From assembly GCA_905221605.1 (NCBI GenBank), contig CAJNDS010000617.1, forward strand, positions 65,001-102,967: 37,967 nucleotides of DNA. Direction: 5' to 3'. The translations under genes and the position numbers were made by a program. Under the pieces are notes generated by a model that worked only from the letters and a program-made list of their open reading frames with translations, was not told the DNA's origin and searched no databases. The stretch's first letter is position 1. Each line of letters opens with the position of its first letter. Source of the stretch: Symbiodinium natans. Lineage: Eukaryota > Sar > Dinophyceae > Suessiales > Symbiodiniaceae. Below are positions 1 to 8,643 of the stretch, one piece after another.

Positions 1-872
1 CAGCGGTGGTGTCTGTAACTCGGCTGCATATGCAGGTAGTCGGGAGGCACCGCAGGCTGATGTCGGAAACGCGTGGTCCGAGATTGCTGATTGCCGGATG
101 GCCACGAAGCAACGATGCGCAGATATCCTGCATTGGCCCGTAGGGAGGGTTTCTGAAAACGTTGTCCGACTCAGGAAAACTACCGTCACCCAATTCAGCA
201 AACAGTGCCGTCGAATGGGAAAGCACAATCGAAATGTGCCGAGGAACGATTCAAAAAAAGAATCATGCTGTATGCTGGTGCTGCACCTGCAGCTGCTTCT
301 CTGCTGATGTGCTATTTCTGCACAGTTATCTTAGGGCTGCTTCCAGAGTTGGGTTCACCGTGCTCCCATCCTGAAAGTCGAAGGTTCCAGTGTCAGGCCC
401 CATTACCGGACACCCCCACGACCTGCAGCCCGCCCCATGTCAAACACCCGACAAGGACAGCGTCTTTCAATTTGCTTCGCTTGTTTGTCGCTAGTTCCAT
501 CGTGATGTCAGTGACGTACCAGACAGGGCTTGAGAGCGGGCAAGGGTTGGAGAGCGGAGTGTAGCCGTTGTTGTCAGGAACCTAGTGCCGCGGAGGCAGT
601 CCTCGTGGCAGAGGTGGGGCCAGTTCAACGTATGTCATTGTGCAAGCGAATGACTTAAAACAAAGGACGCGAAGGGTCTGTTTGTTGAGAAGTGCCTTGA
701 TTGCTGCTGGCTGCACAGGGAGCGATGGCAGCTCAGCCGCAGAGGCTGCAGAGACCCCAGGCGCGAATGGGACGTCTCCATGTTTCAGTCGCCACAAGGG
801 TCAAGGTATCAATACCGCAAGTAATTGAGGGCAGCGACGCCGACCACCTGTGTCTCGTTGGCTTGGGTGCGT
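1..872. other. Single-copy DNA, no gene recognised
   Basis: Short open frames occur on both strands, the longest about 125 codons, and none shows a recognisable domain. The stretch from about 722 to 870 contains degraded matches to the elements that are duplicated further downstream (the pattern 'gcgatggcag..gagctgcag' and 'caaggtatcaataccgcaag'), so it is probably an older, diverged member of the same tandem family. I see no promoter, RNA gene or mobile element here. Confidence 0.5.
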
Positions 873-2680
873 GCGTTCTCCAAAAAGAGATCGGGGACAT
901 ACCTTCCACCCAGTTTGTGCTTCGTCAAGGTTGGAAGTGCAATCCGTTCAGAACTGAACCTGAGCTTTTCTTCCTGTCTCGTAGCTTGAGAGAGTTTCTC
1001 TCGTATTTTCCGGCTATGTCAGAGTCTGTGGCGTTTGCTAGAGCCCTCAGTACCGTCAGAGTGATGCTGCTGTGACACAGATTCTACCATGTGTGGCAGA
1101 AGCCAGTGCCTCAGAGATGAAAGCATGCCAGTATACGGTATCCACGCACAATGTACCGAATGCCCGACACAAGTATTCTACGGGTCCACAGTTTGGCTTC
1201 CTATGCCCAATGAGGGTCCCCAGCCAGGTTTCCCCATTTGGGACGTCCATCTTGTCCAATTCTTGTGTGTCGCATGCGTTCATCCTTCTCCCAGTCACCA
1301 TCAACTTCAGGTCTCGAAACATGTGCTGGTGATGTGAATGCCCCCGTTGTAAGCGTCCTTGCCTCTGAACGCATGTTCTCACAGCGGCTCATGCGACTTC
1401 GGTTGCGTGTCATTGGTGGCGAAATAATGCTACAATGAGGGTGTCGTTGTGAAAAGCTGAGCTCCAGAGCGGAAGGGCCTTTTCGTTGTCCTGACTTCTG
1501 CCAGGCTGCGCATGAAGCGATGGCAGTTGAGCTGCAGTCGTGCAAGGCACAGACGGGACGATTCCTTGCTTCAGGGGCCACGGGGGTTCAAGGTGTCAAT
1601 ACCGCAAGCAACTGGGGCAGCGACGCCGACCCACCTGTGTCTCGTCGGCTTGGGCGCGTGATTTCTGCCAGGCTGCACATGAAGCGATGGCAGTTGAGCT
1701 GCAGACTTGCAAGGCACAGATAGGACGATTCCTTGCTTCAGGGCCCCGAGGTCAAGGTGTCAATACCGCAAGTTACTGGGGGTGCGGTGCGTTCTCCAAA
1801 AAGAGATCGGGGAGATACCTTCCACCCACTTTGTGCTTCGTCAAGGTTGGGTGTCAGAACTGTACCTTAGCTTTTCTTCCTGTTTCGTAGCTTGAGAGAG
1901 TTTCTCTCGTATTTTCCGGCTATGTCAGAGTCTGTGGCGTCTGCTAGAGCCCTCAGTACCGTCAGAGTGATGCTGCTGTGACACAGATTCTACCACGTGT
2001 GGCAGAAGCCAGTGCCTCAGAGATGAAAGCATGCCAGTATACGGTATCCACGCACAATGTACCGAATGCCCGACACAAGTATTCTACAGGTCCACAGTTT
2101 GGCTTCCTATGCCCAATGAGGGTCCCCAGCCAGGTTTCCCCATTTGGGACGTCCATCTTGTCCACTTCTTGTGTGTCGCATGCGTTCATCCTTCTCCCAG
2201 TCACCATCAACTTCAGGTCTCGAAACATGTGCTGGTGATGTGAATGCCCCCGTTGTAAGCGTCCTTGCCTCTGAACGCATGTTCTCACAGCGGCTCATGC
2301 GACTTCGGTTGCGTGTCATTGGTGGCGAAATAGTGCTACAATGAGGGTGTCGTTGTGAAAAGCTTGAGAAATGTTCTGATGTCTGCCAGGCTGCACATGA
2401 AGCGATGGCAGCTGAGCTGCAGACGTGCAAGGCACAGATGGGGCGATTCCTTGCTTCAGGGGCTTGAGAGAGCTTCTCTCTTATCTTCAGGCTATGTCAG
2501 AGTCTGTGGCGTCTGCTAGAGCCCTCAGTACCGTCAGAGTGATGCTGCACACCTTCTACCATGTGTGGCAGAATGCCAGTGCTTCAGAGATTAAAGTATT
2601 GCATGCCAGTTGACGGTATCCACGCATAATGTACCGAATGCCCTACACAAGTATTCTACAGGTCCATGGTTTGTGTTCCA
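873..2680. repeat. Tandem duplication, about 906-bp period, 2.4 copies
   Basis: Copy 1 (873-1458) and copy 2 (1789-2364) are nearly identical apart from a few substitutions and a short length difference near 930-960. A third, partial and more diverged copy covers 2462-2680. Between them an element of about 80 bp, starting tgccaggctgc and ending ttgcttcaggg, recurs at 1499-1578, 1666-1745 and 2384-2463. The minus strand of copies 1 and 2 keeps two overlapping open frames (1056-1382 with 1962-2288, and 1201-1581 with 2107-2430). Their products have no domain I recognise, and the high nucleotide identity alone would preserve the frames, so coding is unproven. Confidence 0.85.
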
Positions 2681-3558
2681 CAAACGAGCCTGCGGACTTG
2701 CCGACTGCCCTGTCGGACACTAACAAGTCAGAGGGGATTCTTCCAAAGTGGAGTTGCTTGGCGACCTGCAGTCTCGTGCACTCTTGGAGCAGGTTGGGAT
2801 CGCGGCCTTGGTAGAACAGGCCACCAAGGAGTCTCAGGCGACTCTTCGAGAGTGCGGTTGCTGGGTGGGGGCCTGGGTGGGTCAGACATACTAACAGTGA
2901 CCCAGACATACCAAGACACTATCGGTTTGATGGTGGCCGCTTCAACGAAGGAGAGCATGGGGGTTTGGTCGGGGCTTCACTTCAGTTGCCGAGCTGTGAA
3001 ATCAGAGCGCGATTAAACGTTTCGGAGAAGAAGGTGGAGGAAAGCCACAGCACAGGCAGCCAAACGACCGAAGTGGGGATCATGGAAGCTTCAATCACAG
3101 GTGAGGTTCTGGATCGTTTCTCGGATGTGATCGGATGTGTGCACGCAGGCTTCCTGGTCCCTTCTGTGCTGCAGGCGCCGATGAATCAGGTAGGGCAGTG
3201 TTAACAAGCACTCATAGAGCCCATGTGCTGTCGGGTTTGCAGCCTCGACTGAGAGTTTTGAGTGTCGCCTGAGTCCACCTCACATCTCAGACTGCTTTGT
3301 CGTTTGCGAGACTTCACCGGCATCATAGCTGTGGGGAAGCAAAGCAATGCGCCCCTGTAGTTGCAGTTGCATGGCCTGGCCCAAGAAAGCCGAGCTGCAC
3401 ACATCGCTCAATGACTCAAACAGGAAAATGCCTTGCACGAAAGTGCATCCTACGGCCGTGCGGCAAGATATGCGTACAGTTGCAGAGGTAGCACCATCCA
3501 TCATGGAGATCGAGCACGTTTCGCAGTTCATTTGCTGTTGCTGCTACTTCATGCTACT
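2681..3558. other. Single-copy DNA, possible decayed coding on minus strand
   Basis: No gene can be supported. On the minus strand, 2643-2909 is open and holds a stretch (about 2690-2850) whose translation resembles one from the minus strand at 4110-4270: both read roughly RL..GL.F, then a Gln-Val-Ala block, then G(H/R)I.S(D/E). This hints at two old copies of one coding segment. No domain name can be attached to it. Confidence 0.3.
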
Positions 3559-3578
3559 GCCATTTCGACTGGCTCAAG
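3559..3578 (+). other. Possible relic of the dinoflagellate spliced leader
   Basis: The bases GCCATTT (3559-3565) and TGGCTCAAG (3570-3578) together equal the last 16 bases of the conserved dinoflagellate spliced leader, interrupted by four extra bases (CGAC). Genomic relics of this leader are known upstream of dinoflagellate genes that were re-inserted from processed mRNA. This one lies 51 bases before the next potential coding start at 3629. The interruption and the absence of the leader's first bases make it a weak call; chance similarity is possible. Confidence 0.25.
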
Positions 3579-3605
3579 CCAGAGCGCAAGCAATTTGTAG
3601 CATCC

Positions 3606-3878
3606 TTGCGACTTACCACTTGTGTGCATGAGCAAGGGCGGCATGGCGCTGCAAGTGCAGTTATTTGCTGCGTGTGGGCACTTGCATGTCAGGGATCGAT
3701 TGCTTCAAAAGTTACAGCGGGGTCTTGTTCGGTGGACGCAGACGGCTGCGTTTCCAGTACAAACTTCCTCAACGATTACCCTGGCAATGATGTTTGTGTG
3801 ACTGGCAACAGGAGGCCATTCGAGGTGAAAGCCTTCTCAACAGTGGCCGGATGCGACAAGCTCCACGTGAATGGCTGA
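3606..3878 (+). CDS. Partial secreted protein with CUB-like domain (exon or pseudogene fragment)
   Basis: The open frame has no in-frame ATG; it is given here from a TTG at 3606. Residues about 15-33 form a hydrophobic, alanine/valine/cysteine-rich stretch suitable as a secretion signal. Residues 41-90 resemble the CUB-like fold: a Cys-Ser-Val-Asp-x-Asp-Gly-Cys-Val-Ser-Ser opening, an Asn-Phe-Leu-Asn-Asp-Tyr segment, a second cysteine, then an F(E)VKAF..VAGCDKLHVNG ending like the usual 'YDKLxVNG' strand. CUB-like domains are extracellular binding modules. The frame stops right after VNG, where this domain normally continues, so an intron or a truncation follows. Two ATGs at 3629 and 3644 lie in another frame, which suggests a small frameshift near the start. 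It may be the 5' part of the sulfatase gene downstream, but nothing proves that. Confidence 0.4.
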   Translation: MRLTTCVHEQGRHGAASAVICCVWALACQGSIASKVTAGSCSVDADGCVSSTNFLNDYPGNDVCVTGNRRPFEVKAFSTVAGCDKLHVNG

Positions 3879-4562
3879 ATGACACCACGAGCCTTCGAGA
3901 TCACCGACACGGAGTCCAGATTGTCAGGCATGTGACGAGGGTTTCGGACTTCGCGTATCAAACGTTCGCGGCTTTTGTCTCGGCATTCTCACCCGGCCGC
4001 GAGCACCTTCGAACCGGAGTTTTATTGGCATCCAGTGTAATCCGAATCCCGCATCCTATTCTCACATGGAAGAACATCAATACCGAGCTTCCAACTCCAA
4101 TAGACTCAATGGACATAACATGCCTTCAAGGTCCTTAATCTGTTTGGCGACTTCTGAGTTAATGCGATGTCCTGTCGATGGCTCCGCGACCTGCCTTGGA
4201 GTCGTTCGCGAGCTGGGTGTCTTTGCCAGGTGGAACAATAGGCCTCGTGACAGCCGAACACTATGTATATGGTGGGTCTGCTGACCATTGCTGATGTCCG
4301 ATGTCCACATCTTGCCGTCGATGCTACTTCTGATAGGGAGCTTTGCGCTTGAGCCGCTTTGCAGAGACCTCGGATGGTGTCAACTTCTCTTTCAATGTCA
4401 ATATGGGAGATGTACTGGTTTCGGATCACGCCGCTAGTGCATTCATATTTGCAGGTCCCGGTGCTTATCGTCTTTGGTGCTTGCGAAGATGCTAGTACTT
4501 GCAACATCTCACAGAACTTCACCATCGCTGTAGGTACACTCGTTATTGCAGGGCCGCATTGA
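3879..4562. other. No exon recognised between CUB-like and sulfatase segments
   Basis: If the flanking coding pieces form one gene, the sulfatase N-terminal part with its Cys-x-Pro-x-Arg active-site motif should lie here. I do not find that motif, nor the Asp-Asp calcium ligands, in any plus frame. An open plus frame at 3794-4138 and a minus frame at 4106-4747 show no domain. The region may be intron, or the sulfatase start may be lost. Confidence 0.4.
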
Positions 4563-5756
4563 GGCCAGTCCTTCCAGTGCGAACTTGGTTCACCCTGCCT
4601 CGTCTCGGGCTTTCGAGGCGCACGCCTTTTGATGGATGACGGGCTTGTGGCTCCATCCCAACTCAAAGGTGACACTCCTCCTCGACTGGGCAGCGAGACC
4701 TGGCAAGAGAACACGCGGTGTCTCATCTCTGACGTTGCGGGCGACACATCGGGCCCGCAACACGGCCAGAACTACTTCACAGCAGCAACACGCCTGAGAA
4801 TGAACAGTTGCTTTGCTTTGTGGCCTACGTATGATTACTGGTCGAAGCTCGGCGACTCCGAGGATTTCATTCGCAATATATGTGTGGAGTTGTTTCAGGA
4901 CTTCGCTTTGTACAACGCCATCTACCGCGGCGGCGTGTATGAGATGATTGCTGCAGAACTCGGCTGCAGAAAGGACGTGAAAGGCGAGTCCTTCACACAA
5001 ACCGGTTGCTTACCGGAGAGCTGCTTCGAAGAGTCCATGCTTTTGGAGTATGCTATGAGGCCTATCAAGAATCACGACTCTTCAAGGCCGTTGTTCCTCA
5101 CTTACTTATCGCACCGTGTGCATGTCCCCTTCGAGTTCACTGCTTCATCCTCCATTTTGGAAGCCAAAGTTGAGAAGTCCCTGGAGAATGCGGATATTGA
5201 AGAGAGACTTCCCTGGAAGATGGCTGTCAGCCTGGCCTCTACGGACTTTGTCATGGGAGAGCTTGCTGAGGCGTTGGAAGAGCAGGGCATGTTTGAAGAC
5301 ACGCTGGTTATTTTCATATCTGACAACTGTGGAAGCGTCCAAGTCATTTCGGGTGCCAACAACTATCCCTTGAAATCCTTGAAATCCGGCAAGTTTTCAG
5401 AGTGCGAAGGTGGGATGCGCACCAATGCTTTCATCTCTGGAGGATTCATCCCAGCCAGACATCGTGGCAGCAGTTTCCACGGGGTCATCCACCTCGCCGA
5501 CTGGTACGCAACTCTTTGCAGTTTGGCTGGTGTGAGCCATGACGATGTTTCGGCCAAAGCCAATGAGCTCCTTCGTCTCCAGGGCCTCCAGGATAGACCA
5601 CTGCTAGGCGAGGTAGAGGGGCGGCCAGAACAACTTCTCAGAAACCAATGGCCGTCCCGACGCATTGCCGGCTCAATTCCAGGACCTTCAGAGCAGACCT
5701 TGGCCACTCACAAGTGCAAGCCTGTCTGCAGTCATTCCAGCTTGGAGGTGTCGTAG
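4563..5756 (+). CDS. Arylsulfatase B-type sulfatase, C-terminal fragment
   Basis: The frame is open from 4563; the first ATG is at 4632 and the stop is TAG at 5754-5756. Residues below count from 4629. The match to arylsulfatase B / N-acetylgalactosamine-4-sulfatase-type enzymes is good from about residue 60. A Ser-His-x-x-His-x-Pro block (161-167) follows the 'HDSSRPLFL' strand. TLVIFISDN (225-233) carries the Asp-Asn calcium ligands. NNYPLK then LKSGKFSECEGGMR (244-264) carries the conserved lysine, and DWYATLCSLAGV (291-302) is a typical late family signature. Such enzymes hydrolyse sulfate esters of glycans in lysosomes or outside the cell. The N-terminal third is absent: no Cys-x-Pro-x-Arg formylglycine site, no Asp-Asp pair, no Lys-x-His motif. 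Residues after about 312 match poorly, which suggests an exon edge or decay. It is either an internal exon of an intron-containing gene or a pseudogene; as it stands it cannot encode an active enzyme. Confidence 0.75.
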   Translation, partial: GQSFQCELGSPCLVSGFRGARLLMDDGLVAPSQLKGDTPPRLGSETWQENTRCLISDVAGDTSGPQHGQNYFTAATRLRMNSCFALWPTYDYWSKLGDSEDFIRNICVELFQDFALYNAIYRGGVYEMIAAELGCRKDVKGESFTQTGCLPESCFEESMLLEYAMRPIKNHDSSRPLFLTYLSHRVHVPFEFTASSSILEAKVEKSLENADIEERLPWKMAVSLASTDFVMGELAEALEEQGMFEDTLVIFISDNCGSVQVISGANNYPLKSLKSGKFSECEGGMRTNAFISGGFIPARHRGSSFHGVIHLADWYATLCSLAGVSHDDVSAKANELLRLQGLQDRPLLGEVEGRPEQLLRNQWPSRRIAGSIPGPSEQTLATHKCKPVCSHSSLEVS

Positions 5757-5922
5757 GCCCTTTCGTAGACGCGGAAGATGTCTACACGACGCAGCAAGTC
5801 CCGGGAGTAGAAAAGGTGGAGACGTACAGACAGGAGACCGATTTTGTTGGCGCCGGCATCCTGCATATCGGAATGCAAAATTTCGAACTGGCCGGGCTCT
5901 CTGTTGTCCAGATGGTTGCAGG
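5732..5922 (-). CDS. Possible terminal exon of unknown minus-strand gene
   Basis: Read on the minus strand from 5922 down to a TGA at 5732-5734, this gives about 61 residues of balanced, charged composition (…SDMQDAGANKIG… …RRVDIFRVYERAYDTS…). An in-frame TAA lies just upstream and an AG dinucleotide precedes the open part, compatible with a splice acceptor. The plus strand of the same stretch (within 5648-5932) is also open with plausible composition, so the coding strand cannot be settled. No domain is recognised. It overlaps the 3' end of the sulfatase frame tail to tail. Confidence 0.2.
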
Positions 5923-6446
5923 CTGTTTATGAAAGATGAACAGTATGGGGTTTATTGTTTTTATTGTTTTTCGGACCCGCAGGCTGCTACAGGAGGGTGG
6001 GGTGCAGCGCAGGCTGGTTACGGGCGGACTGCGGGATTTGTCTGGCAGCTCGCTCCAGGAAAAGCATGAATCAGATCAGTCCACAAGCCCAATCCGGGTT
6101 GTGCGCACCGCGAAGCCCACAGAAAGCACCTGAAGAAGGTTTCCGTGGTGCATTCCTCAGCTTCTTCGTAGCACGTGCAGCGGCGCCGGCGGGCTGGCTC
6201 TGCAAAGAGTGGGGTGGCGGGTGGACAAGGATGGCCGAGGCACAGGGAGTGCCTGTGCGAGGTGATGGTCGCACTGACAGCCGATGCCAGGGCCCCAAGT
6301 CATGGAGGTAGGGTTTTTGGCTTCCAAGTTGAGCTTGTGTTGAAGGCTTGCGCTTCCTTTCCAGCTTTGGCGTTAGTTCAACAGTTCATTCTCTGAAGGC
6401 CTCCGGAACTTCAAGTCCCTTGCAGGACTGTTATTTGCACAGTCAT
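5923..6446. other. Nothing recognised
   Basis: T-rich tract at about 5950-5975, then GC-rich DNA with short overlapping open frames on both strands. No domain, RNA gene or repeat is seen. Confidence 0.4.
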
Positions 6447-6800
6447 TTAGTGGGGTAGGCGGGTAGGCCCAGCCCAATGCATGAGGTGGCGAACATACCT
6501 GTTTTTGCGTGCCAGCTTGCTGTCGATAAACTTGTTGAGAGGAGGCTGACCACGAAATCCTGCTCCGCGAGCAGGAACTCGCAGGCGTGGCCGCTTGGAC
6601 TTAGATTTGCCATCGTTGTTGTGACAAAGCAGCATGGTCCTCTGCATGCCTGAATATCGGCGTGGTCCCCCATAAACATGTTGGACACTGATCGGGCTGA
6701 TGTTGACCAGACCTTCAGCGGCCTTGGGACATGTTTTCATGGCGCTCGGAGATGAAGACACAACACTGTGACCAAATGTCCACTTGCGCTTGGACATCAA
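6447..6800 (-). CDS. Uncertain open frame, unknown product
   Basis: A 117-codon frame starting from ATG on the minus strand. Its C-terminal half is rich in Lys and Arg (KSKSKRPRLR, then RKNRYVRHL), which could be a basic, nucleic-acid-binding or nuclear-targeting tail. No family is recognised. The neighbouring minus frame (6715-6927) overlaps its N-terminus, as would happen with a frameshift. The opposite strand carries another open frame just beyond (6818-7249). It may be an exon or simply a chance frame in GC-balanced DNA. Confidence 0.2.
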   Translation of the reverse strand: MMSKRKWTFGHSVVSSSPSAMKTCPKAAEGLVNISPISVQHVYGGPRRYSGMQRTMLLCHNNDGKSKSKRPRLRVPARGAGFRGQPPLNKFIDSKLARKNRYVRHLMHWAGPTRLPH

Positions 6801-6817
6801 ATTGCTGTTGATTTTGG

Positions 6818-7249
6818 TTGCACTCCGCTTGCCCTGGTATTGAAGCTGCAGCAGATGTTGCCCCTGAAGCTCTCAGGACAAGCCGACAAGTTCGGGAAGC
6901 AGGTGTGGCGAGAAAACTCAAAGACAAGTCTTCAGATGTGCGTCGAAGTTACAAACTTACCCCTGCGAATTGTTGTTTGGAAAGCGGCTACATTGAGGCT
7001 GTGAGGGAATTAGGAGCAAGGCCACCATTTCAAGTAGGCAGTTTGATGTTACAAAACCCTATTCAAGATGGTGTGATCTGGCATCCCTTTCCGCTGTATC
7101 TCTTGAGTTGTGGTTTCTGGGCAGGCCTTTTGCGACTCCTTTTTCACCAAAGGCCGGTCCCCCACATGTTCTCTAGAACCTGCATTGTTGGAATCAGCCT
7201 TGCTTGTCTACAAAATGCCTTACGACAAATCCGGCAGGGACGCGCTTGA
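6818..7249 (+). CDS. Uncertain open frame, unknown product
   Basis: A 143-codon frame. Its first 65 residues (…ADVAPEALRTSRQVREAGVARKLKDKSSDVRRSYKL…) have the charge pattern of an amphipathic helical protein, while the rest is hydrophobic and cysteine-rich and less protein-like. No domain is recognised. If it is real, only the first 200 bases are likely to be exon. It lies divergently from the minus-strand frame at 6447-6800. Confidence 0.2.
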   Translation: MHSACPGIEAAADVAPEALRTSRQVREAGVARKLKDKSSDVRRSYKLTPANCCLESGYIEAVRELGARPPFQVGSLMLQNPIQDGVIWHPFPLYLLSCGFWAGLLRLLFHQRPVPHMFSRTCIVGISLACLQNALRQIRQGRA

Positions 7250-7565
7250 ACCAAAGAAGCTGACGAGACAGTGGCTCAGTGTCCGAGTCCCAGGCTTAAA
7301 TGGTTGCTTGGGCTTCTGTTCCTCGCCCATCGTTTTGCCGATGACATTGTTGGCGCAGGTGGTATCTGGGTAAGGCAAAATCTAACAATTCTAAAGAGAA
7401 GAGTAACCATGAGAAATCGTGCTGGGTCAGTCGCTGGCTACGCGATGCAGCCGGCAGAATTTTGGTGCGCGGCTTGCCCCAAGTCTGCGAGCTTGAAGCA
7501 GTTGTATGTGTGCGCACAAAAGTCCGAAAGCTGCCAAAAAGTAGACACGGCAACCAGGATCGGGG
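7250..7565. other. Nothing recognised
   Basis: Overlapping short frames run on both strands into the repeat that begins near 7566. No supported gene or RNA. Confidence 0.35.
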
Positions 7566-7860
7566 CGAACCACACCCTTGCAAGACGCACCTCTAAGCCA
7601 AACACGCCCCTCCAAGACCCGCCCAGACGCACCTCTAAGCCAAACACGCCGCTCTCCGAGCCAAACACGGCACGCACCTCTAAGCCTGGCTGGGTGGTTT
7701 AAGTAGATTGAGATGTTCAGCCCCAAATAACACGCTTTGCAAGAGTCCGGTAATATAATATTGTCAGACACGGACGGGATCCCACCAACCTCTGGGCTTT
7801 ATTATTACAAATCCCAATGCGGGGGTGAAGTGGGTTTGCGAGTGGGATTCAGAGGGCTTC
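7566..7860. repeat. First copies of the local composite repeat families
   Basis: Positions 7566-7685 carry the minisatellite whose core is gcacctctaagccaaacac, in the orientation common at 20-32 kb. Positions 7690-7850 carry, in the opposite orientation, the element with the 'gtaatataatattgtcagac', gggatccca and ttattatta segments. The two are joined here in a relative orientation different from the downstream arrays. This shows that the families extend across the telomeric junction at 8.5 kb. Confidence 0.8.
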
Positions 7861-7960
7861 CGCAAGGGTTCCTTGGAATTCGTTTTGGGGTCATATTATA
7901 CTATTCTCCCACCGCGCTTTCCAAGGAACGCCCTTCCTACTATGCAGTCTGGGGCAGGGA

Positions 7961-8374
7961 GCTGTCCTTAAATGTTCCTTGGGCGGGTCGGGTTCATGCG
8001 ACATGCAGGGTTTTTGGCTTCGAAACTACAGCCAACAGGTTCCTTTGCCGCTCCTTGCCATTGATTTTGCGTGCGTTTTGCACATTAATGGGCTCTGACC
8101 AAATAGCTCGCGCCAAAAACCACTCTCTTTTGAACCTTGTGAATAAGCAGGACTTGCTTTAGTGTCCCACAGCTGTCCTTAATGCTCCTTGGGTGGGTCG
8201 GGTTCATGCGAAATGCAGGGTTTTGGGCTTCGAAACGACAGCCAACAGGTTCCTTTGCCGCTCCTTGCCATTGATTTTGCGTGCGTTTTGCACATTAATG
8301 GGTTCTGACCAAATAGCTCGCGCCAAGAACCACTCTCTTTTGAACCTTGTGAATCAGCAGGATTTGATTTAGTG
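7961..8374. repeat. Tandem duplication, 211-bp period
   Basis: The copy beginning gctgtcctta at 7961 is repeated at 8172. Each contains the roughly 95-bp element that also occurs at 20.6, 22.95, 23.05, 29.1, 34.6 and 35.2 kb (atgcagggtttttggcttcg … gcacattaatgggctct), followed by the tgaccaaatagctcgcgcca motif that recurs at 13.8-14.1 kb. The copies differ at several sites, so the duplication is not very recent. Confidence 0.85.
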
Positions 8375-8475
8375 TAACAAATCGTACTCCCGGGTCTTGG
8401 TGGCTTTTTCTGGCCCACTCTTCTCCGTAACAAATCGTACTCCCGGTCTTGGTGGCACGGGAGGGGACATACGAC
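8375..8475. repeat. Two copies of a 52-bp-spaced element next to the telomeric tract
   Basis: The block starting taacaaatcgtactcccgg occurs at 8375 and 8427, the second followed by gggaggggacatacgacaaa. Further copies are at about 16692, 18403 (reverse) and 33788. It forms the immediate proximal flank of the telomeric repeats. Confidence 0.8.
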
Positions 8476-8493
8476 AAACCCTGAAACCTTCGG

Positions 8494-8643
8494 GTTTTTA
8501 GGGTTTAGGGTTTTGGGTTTTGGGTTTTAGGGTTTAGGGTTTAGGGTTTAGGGTTTAGGGAACCCTAAACCCTAAACCTAAACCCTAAACCCTAAAACCC
8601 TAAACCCTAAAACCCTAAACCCTAAACCCTAAACCCTAAACCT
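8494..8643. repeat. Head-to-head telomeric repeat tract (TTTAGGG)n/(CCCTAAA)n
   Basis: Positions 8494-8560 are TTTAGGG repeats, somewhat degenerate at the left (TTTTGGG and TTTTAGGG variants). At 8560/8561 they switch abruptly to CCCTAAA repeats that run to about 8643, with a few CCCTAAAA and one CCTAAA variant. Each half has the orientation a chromosome end would have for its own flank, so the junction is head to head. This is the classic form of a telomere-telomere fusion and cannot come from simple slippage within one tract. Confidence 0.95.

Noticed and set aside
4106-4747. 213-codon minus-strand frame opposite the sulfatase start
   Set aside because: No domain, and the composition is unlike the neighbouring candidates. 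It overlaps the sulfatase frame and is probably an antisense shadow.
8494-8643. Simple slippage microsatellite
   Set aside because: Slippage cannot invert the unit in the middle; the switch from TTTAGGG to CCCTAAA needs a join of two ends or a fold-back.
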